Shown here piece by piece: positions 1 to 8,542 of a DNA stretch of 64,000 nucleotides. How positions within the stretch are numbered: the first letter of the stretch is position 1; the number at the start of each line of letters is the position of its first letter. Made by a program: the position numbers and the translations under genes. Under the pieces are notes generated by a model, which was not told the origin of the DNA, did no database searches, and worked only from the letters and a program-made list of their open reading frames with translations. Origin of the DNA: Haematococcus lacustris (Eukaryota; Chlorophyta; Chlorophyceae; Chlamydomonadales; Haematococcaceae); assembly GCA_030144725.1 (NCBI GenBank), contig JASKMD010000006.1, forward strand, positions 4,006,302 to 4,070,301. Direction: 5' to 3'.

Positions 1-285
1 CATGGAGGTCAGCCCGTTGTAGAAGGTCATAGAGCTGCTTTTCCAACAGCTGCTGTTGCTGCTGCCAGTCCTGCTGCTGCCGCTGCCAGTCCTGCTGCCG
101 CTGCTGCCAGTCCTGGAGCTGCTGCTGCCAGTCCTGCTGCCGCTGCTGCCAGTCCTGGAGCTGCTGCTGCCAGTCCTGCTGCCGCTGCTGCCAGTCTTGC
201 TTCTCCCATGCATGCTCTTCTTGCATCTCTTGTAGCCGTTGTTTGGTATCATTCAGTGTCTGAAGACAACAATGCCACACCACAT
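1..285 (-). CDS. Partial coiled-coil exon with QDWQQ repeats
   Basis: On the minus strand one frame stays open from about 285 to the window edge. It begins near an AG acceptor-like site with QTLNDTKQRLQEMQEEHAWE and then repeats QDWQQRQ/QDWQQQL about seven times before LLEKQLYDLLQRADLH. Heptad-like spacing of Leu/Trp with Gln, Arg and Glu predicts a long coiled coil. The DNA is a 30-bp CAG-rich minisatellite. Frames on either strand are open here; this one is preferred because its non-repetitive ends look protein-like while the others give poly-Ala or poly-Leu. The gene continues outside the window and its function is unknown. It could instead be non-coding repeat. Confidence 0.4.
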
Positions 286-1377
286 CAGTATGGGGAAGGG
301 CACAATGGCTGGGCGGGGCTGGGCTGCCTTGCCTGGGCCCCTTTGGCGATGTAGTTAGCAGTGCGGGTCCATGGAGCACGGCCAGTAGATACAAGCTCAG
401 CCATTTTAGCGGACCCGGCTAGGCTTCGCTTCGAGCGATGGGGCATAGCTCAAAAGGCTTCAAGTGCGGCTGTCCTCGACCGAAAGGTCCATCGACGACT
501 CCGACGGCAGGATAGGAGTCTTTGCTACCAATATGTACAGTTCAGGTTGGCGGAAAGACCTTCATTTTGGGCAAAAAGTCCCTGGCATGGCCATGTCTAA
601 CGCATTTTCGGGGTTCCACACAGGTTTTTATATATATTCATCAGCAGACATGTTATCCCGCTCCCTCCACAGTACACTTTTGTGCATGTACTCAATGCGG
701 TTCCCACGGTGTGCATTGCAAGGCGTTTGGCACGTTTGGCATACAGTTGATGCTTTTGGCAGTGTGTCCCACACTACCACTCGCCATTGACCGAGCTGAT
801 GCATGATGATGTCAAGTCAGCGCCAGGGGGTGAGTGTGTGGTACAGCTAGCTGCTGACGAAATTTCAGGTCCAAAGCCTCACCGCGTACCCCCTCAACCC
901 GGCCATGAGACAAGCCCCCAGCAAGCAGCATGTATCACACACTGTAGACACCCCAGTAGGCACCTGGACATCGCCGAGGACATCGCCGCAACAGTACATA
1001 TACTTTAGGGCGCAAATAAGAGCGATGGAGCGCTCCTGGAGTTGTGTGCTGGTCGGGGCCCCCGAACATTGGACGGGGTCGCGGACCAGCCGATCACCAT
1101 AGGTCTGTTCCTCCAAGCCGATGCTAACGTGCGCGGCGCTGCGTCAAGGCGTGCCAATCTTACATCGTGAGGCGGTGTATAGCGTTAGTTAGGTCCGTCC
1201 GAAAAATGGGTCCGTCCATAAAAAAAATAGTTAGGTCCGTCCATAAAAAAAAAAAAAAAAAAAAAAGAGTCAGTTAGGTCCGTCGAAAAAATTGGCCTTT
1301 TTTGGCTTGCTTGTCTAACCTGGCCTGCTCCCACCATCGAGCTCGAGAAGTGACCGACCCCCTACCCCCCCCCCTTT
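286..1377. other. No gene recognised; A-rich repeated motif
   Basis: I see no convincing ORF. At 1186-1290 a TTAGGTCCGTCC motif followed by A-runs occurs three to four times, including a 22-base A tract, which looks like the end of a transposable element. A C-rich tract sits at 1362-1374. Confidence 0.4.
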
Positions 1378-1854
1378 CTAATAGCTCTTAGTCTGTAACT
1401 TTGTCTTGGCAATGGTGTGGGCTGCTTCTACCGCATGTCTCGTGAGCTTGTGTAGTACCTTGGTGGCGTTGGTTTGAGTGATCCCCAGGGCGATGAGGTG
1501 TTGGCGTGTGTGTGTTTCATAGGTAATACCACCTATACCCAGTAGGATTGGTCTGATCTCAACCATGTGGCCTATTTTTCGCATGGTGTGTGCCAATTTC
1601 TTATGTTGATTCAGGGCCTTGTCCAGTTGCTCCATCCACCTCGAGTCCGCACAGTATTTGATTTCTACGATGGTGATCCTTTTAATGGCTTTGCCTCGTT
1701 TGCCCGTCTTCTTTTGTGGCGCCACTACGAGTATGTCTGGTCTGGTAGTGTTTTTGGTCGCTGTTGGTTTCAGGCCGAGTGCCCGTAGTGTGGTGTGTAG
1801 TGTGTCGTTAGGGAGGTCGAGGTTCTGCGACACGTGCTCTTCCTGGCAGGCCAC
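1378..1854 (-). CDS. PD-(D/E)XK-like ORF, probably transposon-derived
   Basis: This 158-residue ORF starts MACQEEHVSQNLDLPND. It contains RPDILVV (about residue 39) followed some 20 residues later by TIVEIKYCADS, the spacing and pattern of a PD-(D/E)XK nuclease core (PD ... ExK). A helical segment WMEQLDKALNQHKKL and ILLGIGGITYETH follow. It lies next to repeats and no host gene, so I infer a retroelement or DNA-transposon endonuclease-like fragment. I cannot name the family. It may be the last exon of a longer gene, because a start at 1854 leaves little before the core. Activity is not shown. Confidence 0.45.
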   Translation of the reverse strand: MACQEEHVSQNLDLPNDTLHTTLRALGLKPTATKNTTRPDILVVAPQKKTGKRGKAIKRITIVEIKYCADSRWMEQLDKALNQHKKLAHTMRKIGHMVEIRPILLGIGGITYETHTRQHLIALGITQTNATKVLHKLTRHAVEAAHTIAKTKLQTKSY

Positions 1855-2180
1855 TCACAATCTAACGTCGCAGTGCATTACCGCTCTGCAGGTGGTCACC
1901 AGCAAGCCAGGCCCCTCATACACACGGCGGAGCATCTCAGCCAGCTCAGCGAGGGACCTGGTAGTTGACGTCCCAGGCTGCGCACCGTGCCCAGGCCCCA
2001 CACGCCCCCTACCTGCCAGCCAGGCGGTGGTGGTTGACCCCCGGCCGTGACCCAGACCATTCCATTCCCATATGAGTTGGCATGGACATGTGCATGGTGG
2101 CATGCATGGCAATGCAGTGGGACATGGCGCTCCCTAGCTAGTTTTCTAGCAATTGCCCTAGTGCACAATCTGCACTCCAT
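1855..2180. other. No feature recognised
   Basis: The stretch separates the PD-(D/E)XK-like ORF from a minisatellite. Short ORFs in several frames lack recognisable motifs. Confidence 0.4.
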
Positions 2181-2367
2181 GGCAGGGGCAGGCAGTCAGT
2201 CAAGGCAGGGGCAGGCAGTCAGTCAAGGCAGGGGCAGGCAGTCAAGGCAGTGGCAGTCACTCAAGGCAGGGGCACGCCGTCAAGGCAGGGGCAGGCAGTC
2301 AAGGCAGGGGCAGGCAGTCAAGGCAGGGGCAGGCAGTCAAGGCAGGGGCAGGCAGTCAAGGCAGGGA
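2181..2367. repeat. 19-bp minisatellite
   Basis: About ten copies of the unit GGCAGGGGCAGGCAGTCAA, with a few degenerate units near 2240-2280. The translated ORFs across it are repeat artefacts. Confidence 0.9.
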
Positions 2368-2497
2368 GCGTCCCAGCAGGGAGAGGGCCCTTTCAGGCAC
2401 GTACACCCACTCCCGGCCTGGCTTGCCCGGCTTTGGTATGGCAGGGTGGCTATTTCTTTTACACAACTCAGTGATGCAGTGAGTGCAGCCCGTCCCC

Positions 2498-2840
2498 ACT
2501 CCTACAACTTAGTCCCTGCGTTTGTCCCTGCGTTCTACCGACCTTGTCAGATCGGGCTGAAATTTTGATAGATGGTAGTTTGCAGAAAATAAAACATATT
2601 TGTCAGAATTTTTTTTGGGAAAAAATCAAAGGCGGCTGCGCTGTGGCCCTGGGGCGTAGGTGCAGGGATAAGTGCAGGGATAGGTTACGGGCCACAGCGC
2701 AACAGCTTTTGGATTTTTCCAAAAAAAATTCTTGTAAAATATGTTTTATTTCCTGAAAACTGCCATCTATCAAATTTTCAGCCCGATCGGACAAGGTCGG
2801 TAGAACGCAGGGACAAACGCAGGGACTAAATTGTAGGAGT
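2498..2840. mobile_element. Fold-back (long inverted repeat) element
   Basis: The two ends are long imperfect inverted repeats of about 150 bases. ACTCCTACAA at 2498 is mirrored by TTGTAGGAGT ending at 2840, and the arms meet around GGCCACAGCGCA near 2695. Shared arm landmarks include GTCCCTGCGTTTGTCCCTGC and the AATAAAACATAT tract. No coding capacity is visible. It resembles a MITE or fold-back element able to form a hairpin; the superfamily is unassigned. Confidence 0.8.
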
Positions 2841-3448
2841 GCCAACTGGGAGAGAACCTACTCCTGGTACTAGAAACGACGCCGCGTCTCAGCCACATGG
2901 TTTTTATTTATGTTTCACACATCGCTGGATAGAGGACTCCGTCAGCTAAGCGATGCAACTTGTATCATTAAATACTGTGCAGTGTGCTGGGTGTTATGGC
3001 GGCTCAAGTCTTCACATTCAAATTCGTGCTCTTTTTGCTCATGCGGGTCTCGCCGCTAGCAGGCGCATTTCCATCGCTGATGCCGCTACACACCACTAAA
3101 ACAATCGATGGTGAGCAGCTGAGGTGTATCCGCGCTCGCTTGCGCCGGTATGGCCTCACTCGCAAGAGTTAACGCGCCGGGAAACGCACGTTAGTTTGCA
3201 GGTGCCAATGCGATAGACATTATCAAAAACGGTGCAGTACTGAGCGAGAATTTGCATGAAGATTAAAGACCCGAAGGCTGAGTTACAGTCGTCCTACCAC
3301 CAGAGGTCGGTTTTTTGCGAATGAACAGGGGGGGCATATGGAGCAGGGCCGAATGCAAGTCGCGTGCGCTGTTGACTCTGAGCCAAGTGGGCACGGTGTA
3401 TTTAAAGGATTGGTGCCACTTCAGGCAATCTGCGTCACACCTTCGTTT
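2841..3448. other. No gene recognised upstream of the LINE insertion
   Basis: Short ORFs only. The right end borders the 13-bp target duplication of the LINE at 3449. Confidence 0.4.
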
Positions 3449-3461
3449 ATAAGTACTCATC

Positions 3462-3626
3462 CAACAGACCCCAACAAGTACAAAATGCTCGCTGTGAGTA
3501 GTGTGTTGTACCGCCTGTATGCTAATGTCTTGCGACGCGTGCTGACTGCTTGGCGCATGGCATACAAAGTGCTGCCAGCTGAGCAGTTTGGGTTCATCCC
3601 GGGACGCAGCACCATGCCACCCATGT
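3462..3626 (+). pseudogene. LINE reverse transcriptase, segment 1
   Basis: In the frame that includes DPNKYKMLAVSSVLYRLYAN and AEQFGFIPGRSTMPPM this is the N-terminal part of an RT palm/fingers domain. It is cut at ATGT by the TIR element at 3627. Joined to 4658 it reads on in frame as MFILRHLVHAQKA. The upstream RT and endonuclease parts are missing because the LINE is 5'-truncated. Confidence 0.85.
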
Positions 3627-4653
3627 GGTCACCCCCGCCATTGGCCGCACCCCCATGGCTCAAGACTAGGGTACGCCCATAGAATTCTAGGTGGCTCGGA
3701 AACCTAGAAATTTTTCCTGAGCCTAGAAACCTAGAAATAGAATTCTAGGTTGGCCGGTCGCTCCTTACTCAAGACATAACATCTAACTCATTTTTGCACG
3801 GATGAGGCCGCCGATTGGCGCGATGAGCTGCTAATGGCCTGACTAGAGTGCAGCCAGCCCCAGCGGTTTGCCGGGTGGCTGGTCCCCAACACGCGACGTG
3901 ATTCGGCGCCACGCTGACACTCTTACCGACCGCTATAGGCAGGCTGGATCCATCGCGGCGTGAATGGCGCATCCTGACGCTTCTTCAACACGCGTTCAGT
4001 CCACATGTGACAGCCGTTTCAAGGTAGCTAGAGCATTGGTGCCTGTGGCTCCTGCGCAGCCCAACGCACCTAGAATCAGCCGAAACGATGCAGAACTTGA
4101 GCAGATAACTGTGTTACCGCCCACACATGAAACGGCCCACACATCAAGACAACGCGTTTCTGTCCACACGACACTTTGAGAGCCGCACAGAACTGGCAGT
4201 TCATCATTTGACGTCCTGGTTGGACAGTTATTCCGGCCGGAAAAAGTGCCCATTTATGGAAATTTGACGCGACACGAGTTGCACGCTGTTCGGGTGCAGG
4301 GACAGGCCACACGCCATACAAACACCCTCAAACATGTCATCAGCACTAGCACTAGCACTAGAACACATGTCAGGGGGGGTACTGCGTTCGACAAAAATTC
4401 GAAAAATTTGAAAGGGTTGAGCCACTTAGCGCGATAGCTGTTCGCTGATCACAGCCCCACTAAGCAGGCCATTCCCGGCACAACGCGACCCGATCTCCCA
4501 GCACCCCCGCCCGCCCCGGCACAGGTGCACATCAGCCCGAGCAGCTCGCTAGCTTCGATTTGATGAGCTGCACCGCCCTACGCAAAAATCGGTGTAAAAC
4601 TCTTAAAGACCGGTCGGAGGTTATCAGGGGTGCGGCCAATGGCGGGGGTGACC
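3627..4653. mobile_element. 1.03-kb DNA transposon, perfect 27-bp TIRs
   Basis: The first 27 bases (from GGTCACCCCCGCCATTGG) and the last 27 bases are exact reverse complements. The element sits in the LINE RT sequence between a 4-bp target duplication, ATGT (3623-3626 and 4654-4657). Excising it with one ATGT restores the RT frame. No transposase is recognisable, so it is non-autonomous. A 4-bp duplication is unusual; Sola elements have this length, but nothing else supports that assignment. A partial related copy lies at about 13925-14176. Confidence 0.85.
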
Positions 4654-4657
4654 ATGT

Positions 4658-5198
4658 TCATTCTGCGCCATCTTGTCCACGCTCAAAAGGCTAGCGCAGA
4701 TGCCAAGCACCGCAAGCTTTTCACTGCCTTCATTGAACAGGCCTATGACCACATACCTCGACAACAATTGTGGGAGCACTTGCGGGTTGGGGTCAAGCTG
4801 CCACAGCCCTTGCTTGCCTGCCTGGAGGGTCTGTATAGGGATGATAGCTATGTGCTGATAGATGGCCCCCACCGCACCCCCCCAGTGACTCCAGACCAAG
4901 GTGTCAAGCAAGACTGCCCCATCAGCCCACTCCTGTTTGCTCTCTATGTTCACGACATTAGTAAGGAGTTCCTGGGGCCTGTTGATGCTGTGAGGGTGCA
5001 AGGCACACCTGTCACGTACTTCATGTATGCTGATGACCTGACCCTGGTGAGCACCTCGCCTCACAGGCTGCAGCGGCTGGTTTGCAGATAGGAAACACCA
5101 GATTTGGCGGCTTTGCAGATAGGAAACACCTTCCAGTCAATGTGGGCAAGTCAAAGGTGATGGTCTTCAATGGCAACTCACAACTGCAGCACCTAGCA
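4658..5198 (+). pseudogene. LINE reverse transcriptase, segment 2 (FMYADDL)
   Basis: ILRHLVHAQKA, AYDHIPRQQLWEHL, GVKQDCPISPLLFALY and TYFMYADDLTLVS are clear RT palm motifs; the two Asp of YADD bind the catalytic metal. The frame hits a stop at about 5089. A duplicated stretch starting TTTGCAGATAGGAAACACC (5081 and 5112, 31-base offset) then shifts the frame before NVGKSKVMVFNG. The segment ends at the target site of the Fanzor-bearing insertion. Confidence 0.9.
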
Positions 5199-6335
5199 GA
5201 CCTGACCTGACCTGACCTGACCTGACCTGACCTGACCTGACCTGACCTGACCTGACCTGACCTGACCTGACCTGACCTGACCTGACCTGACCTGACCTGA
5301 CCTGACCTGACCTGACCTGACCTGACCTGACCTGACCTGACCTGACCTGACCTGACCTGACCTGACCTGACCTGACCTGACCTGACCTGACCTGACCTGA
5401 CCTGACCTGACCTGACCTGACCTGACCTGACCTGACCTGACCTGACCTGACCTGACCTGACCTGACCTGACCTGACCTGACCTGACCTGACCTGACCTGA
5501 CCTGACCTGACCTGACCTGACCTGACCTGACCTGACCTGACCTGACCTGACCTGACCTGACCTGACCTGACCTGACCTGACCTGACCTGACCTGACCTGA
5601 CCTGACCTGACCTGACCTGACCTGACCTGACCTGACCTGACCTGACCTGACCTGACCTGACCTGACCTGACCTGACCTGACCTGACCTGACCTGACCTGA
5701 CCTGACCTGACCTGACCTGACCTGACCTGACCTGACCTGACCTGACCTGACCTGACCTGACCTGACCTGACCTGACCTGACCTGACCTGACCTGACCTGA
5801 CCTGACCTGACCTGACCTGACCTGACCTGACCTGACCTGACCTGACCTGACCTGACCTGACCTGACCTGACCTGACCTGACCTGACCTGACCTGACCTGA
5901 CCTGACCTGACCTGACCTGACCTGACCTGACCTGACCTGACCTGACCTGACCTGACCTGACCTGACCTGACCTGACCTGACCTGACCTGACCTGACCTGA
6001 CCTGACCTGACCTGACCTGACCTGACCTGACCTGACCTGACCTGACCTGACCTGACCTGACCTGACCTGACCTGACCTGACCTGACCTGACCTGACCTGA
6101 CCTGACCTGACCTGACCTGACCTGACCTGACCTGACCTGACCTGACCTGACCTGACCTGACCTGACCTGACCTGACCTGACCTGACCTGACCTGACCTGA
6201 CCTGACCTGACCTGACCTGACCTGACCTGACCTGACCTGACCTGACCTGACCTGACCTGACCTGACCTGACCTGACCTGACCTGACCTGACCTGACCTGA
6301 CCTGACACTGACCTGACACTGACCTGACCTGACCT
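5199..6335. repeat. TGACC pentamer array, about 225 copies
   Basis: More than 1.1 kb of almost perfect 5-bp repeat. Because 5 and 3 are coprime and no unit frame gives a stop on the minus strand, it yields a long SGQVR-repeat ORF there; I treat that as an artefact. A few CACTGACC variants mark the right edge. A second array of the same unit is at 34690-34847. Confidence 0.95.
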
Positions 6336-6339
6336 GCAG

Positions 6340-7161
6340 GTGGTGAATGGGATGAAGTGGGTGTCACGCCAGCACTACCACCAAGAGAGGGGAGTTGCGG
6401 TGTACCTGGGAGCGGGCCGCTTTAGTCAGGGTGGGTGGAAGGCCAATGCGGTGCGGGAGGGGTTTCGCAAGGTGGTTGAGCAGCCTAGCAGGCCTGGCCT
6501 GGCCAGACCTGACCGGCTGGTGATCGTGGATGAGTTCCGCACCACCCATGTCAGCTCCTCTGTGCATGCCCGCCAGCCTTGTGAGCTGCACCTGCCAAAT
6601 GACCGGCCTAGGCCCGCAGACTGGGTACCCCCAGCAGGCCAGGTCAACCAGCGGCTGTTGCGCCCAGCCTGGAGCCTGCGGCATTCTAAGGATGTGCGGG
6701 GCCTGAAGTGGTGCCATGAGGTGCCGCCCAACCCCCCTCCCCCTCCCCTAGCTCAGCACCCGCCTGCCCAGGACCCCCCTGCCCCTGCCCAGGACCCCCC
6801 TGCCCCTGCCCAGGACCCCCCACCCCCTCCCCCAGCCCAGGAGCCACCCCCGCCAGCTCAGGACCAGCCCCCTGCCCAGGCCCCACCTGGCCCAGCCCCA
6901 CGACCCCAGGCCCCCCCATGGGGCAGGTGGCTGGACCGGGACACCAACTCGTGCCTAAACTTCCAGCGCATTGGGGAGAGCAAGCAGCACCCCCTGGAGC
7001 TGTGCAGCTATGAGGGCCTGAAGGCCCTGCCCCCCATTGGCAAGGAGTACCAGCAGGGCTACAAGCGGGTCCATGACCGGCTACCCAAGGTCAAGCAGCG
7101 GCTGCACCGGGCTGCAGAGTACCGCAGAGGCACAGATGGACGGGCCCGCAACAATGCATAG
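6340..7161 (+). pseudogene. Fanzor/TnpB-like nuclease, C-terminal half (family 1)
   Basis: The frame opens at a splice-acceptor-like CTGCAG/GTG and encodes about 273 residues. YLGAGRFSQGGWKAN is followed by VIVDEFRTTH (61-70), RGLKWC (about 120-125), a Pro-rich linker (130-193) and GRWLDRDTNSCLNFQRIG (195-212). This order matches the end of TnpB/Fanzor proteins: the VDEFRTS segment, a zinc ribbon, then the RuvC-III motif (D/R)DxNxxxN. The family are RNA-guided DNA nucleases. The first CxxC of the zinc ribbon is lost (VSSSVH) and the RuvC-I region and N-terminal domains are absent, so this copy is almost certainly inactive. No function beyond ancestry is claimed. Confidence 0.7.
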
Positions 7162-7380
7162 GCCCCTTGTAGTTTGCACAGGCTGTGAGCCTTACAAAGC
7201 ATTAAGCTGTTAGTTTTGATGAGGTGCCCAATGGTCAGGGGGATTAGCCCCAGAACATGCCACCGGAGTGGGGTTTGTAGTCATCAAGGGTGCGACCGAG
7301 GATGCTTCAACTTGATCGGAGTAGCTGAGTGAGATTACCCACAGGCAAACATGTCGTTCCTTGTTGAGTGAGTTTTGTTT
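7142..7380 (+). repeat. Family-1 conserved 3' tail, copy A (candidate RNA)
   Basis: The tail runs from the last codons of the Fanzor-like ORF to GAGTTTTG at the element end. It shares long blocks with three other loci in the window (17488-17710, 23873-24090 and 26480-26628): TTTGATGAGGTGCCCA, AAGTGCCACCGG-type sequence, GTCATCAAGGGTGCGACCGA and GAGATTACCCACAG. Non-coding conservation right after the ORF, at the element's 3' end, is where guide (omega) RNAs lie in TnpB/Fanzor systems; that role is inferred. Confidence 0.65.
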
Positions 7381-7384
7381 ATCC

Positions 7385-8494
7385 TGCAGCACCCTAGCAT
7401 TCGGTACGAGTATGAGATCCTGCCTGTGGTGAGAGAGTTCAAGTACTTAGGCATGCATTTTAATCCCAGCGCCACCCCCGCCTTTGCTGCCACTCATATG
7501 AGGGCTGGCATGTTCCTCGCCATGAGCCAAGCATGCAACCGTGCTAGAGAGTATGGGGTCCTGCAGGATCCTTATGCCCTGTGTCACCTCATGAGAGCGT
7601 TCGTGCTCCCCTTAGGGCTGTATGGCAGCCAGGTATGGGGCACTGCTTTCCTTGGGCATGGTGTGCAACTCTCCAACCCAGTGCAAACACGTATGCTCAG
7701 CTTTCTCAGGTTTGCTGCCAGGGTACGTAGCTCAGTGTCAGGCCTTATGATGCTGCATGAGTTGGGGCAGCTGCCCCTCCAACTTTACTGGCTAAGGGTT
7801 GCATGCAAGTTCTGGAACACTGCCAAACTATCCCACAGTGACCTGCTATTGAGGGTCATCAAGGCAGATGTGGAGTTGGGCAGGAGCTGTCAGGCTAGTT
7901 GGAGTGCTCAGTTCCAGCTGGCCGCCAGAGAGCTGATGGGGGGTGAGTTTACCTTGAGCCCGGACATGGTCCTAGGCACCAAGGCTATGGAAGTCAAGTG
8001 GCTCGAGAGGTGGGGGAGGCGTTGGGTTGGGGGTGAGGGAGACTCTAGACTGCCTGAGACGGTGCGTCGGGAGAGATGTTCGTATGCTGCATGGTTTAAA
8101 GCATGGAGACGGCATTGGCATCAATCACATGGCACCACACCTGCTGAACAGACAGCTCTCTACAGAGGTTCGCACGAGCCTGACTAGGTTCAGGTTAGGC
8201 AACAGCGGTCTGGGGGTGGAGAAGGCTCGGTTTGAGGGGGTAACTTTCATTGATCGCACATGCACCAGATGCACAGAGGGGGTAGTGGATGACGCCATGC
8301 ATTTCATCTTTGAGTGCACTGCCACGAGTTCCATCAGGGAGCAGCCGGAGTTTGCCATGACTTTACAGGACAATAATGAGAACTTGCATGACTTCATGTT
8401 GAGCCCATGTGCACCTTTGTTTGTGCACCTTGCTTTGAAGTGCGTTACAGAAAGTCCCGAACCCCTAGAGGGGGAGGGCGGCCTAGCAGCCTAA
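7385..8494 (+). pseudogene. LINE C-terminal region, segment 3
   Basis: HPSIRYEYEILPVVREFKYLGM continues the RT thumb. A helical region (MRAFVLPLGLYGSQVWGTAF) is typical of L1-like C-termini, and CTRCTEGVVDDAMHFIFEC is a zinc-knuckle-like motif. The first frame stops at 8187 and the rest lies in another frame from about 8100, so at least one frameshift has occurred. It ends ...EGEGGLAA before the 3' untranslated tail. Confidence 0.85.
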
Positions 8495-8542
8495 CGGCTG
8501 ACGGCTTAAGCGGTGTAAGCCACATCATCATAAGTACTCATC

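Larger units (their letters stand above)
5199..7383 (+). mobile_element. Insertion carrying a pentamer array and Fanzor-like ORF
   Basis: The block is bounded by the direct repeats CTGCAGCACCTAGCA (5184-5198) and CTGCAGCACCCTAGCA (7384-7399), a 15-16 bp target duplication with one indel. With it removed the LINE reads in frame as NSQLQHPSIRYEYE. It contains, in order, a 1.1-kb TGACC array, the C-terminal half of a TnpB/Fanzor-like gene and a conserved non-coding tail. The 5' part of the gene is missing. Confidence 0.85.
3449..8542 (+). mobile_element. 5'-truncated LINE with two nested insertions
   Basis: A non-LTR retrotransposon fragment is flanked by the 13-bp direct repeat ATAAGTACTCATC (3449-3461 and 8530-8542). 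The LINE body is about 1.8 kb, split into 3462-3626, 4658-5198 and 7400-8529. Removing the two insertions restores an almost continuous reverse-transcriptase frame. Motifs in order are QFGFIPGRST (RT), AYDHIP, GVKQDCPISPLLFALY, the catalytic FMYADDL, then EFKYLGM and a CxxC...H...C zinc-knuckle-like segment. The 3' end is GCGGTGTAAGCCA plus a short CAT tail, also seen in another copy at 39496-39615. The truncated 5' end and direct repeats are typical of target-primed reverse transcription. The endonuclease region is absent, so the clade is uncertain; L1-like is a guess. Confidence 0.9.

Noticed and set aside
5199..6335. CRISPR array
   Set aside because: The repeats are uninterrupted 5-mers without spacers, and the genome is eukaryotic.
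5021..6367. Minus-strand ORF of about 448 residues made of SGQVR repeats
   Set aside because: It is a translation of the TGACC pentamer array. The period of 5 cycles through frames without stops, and there is no flanking gene on that strand.
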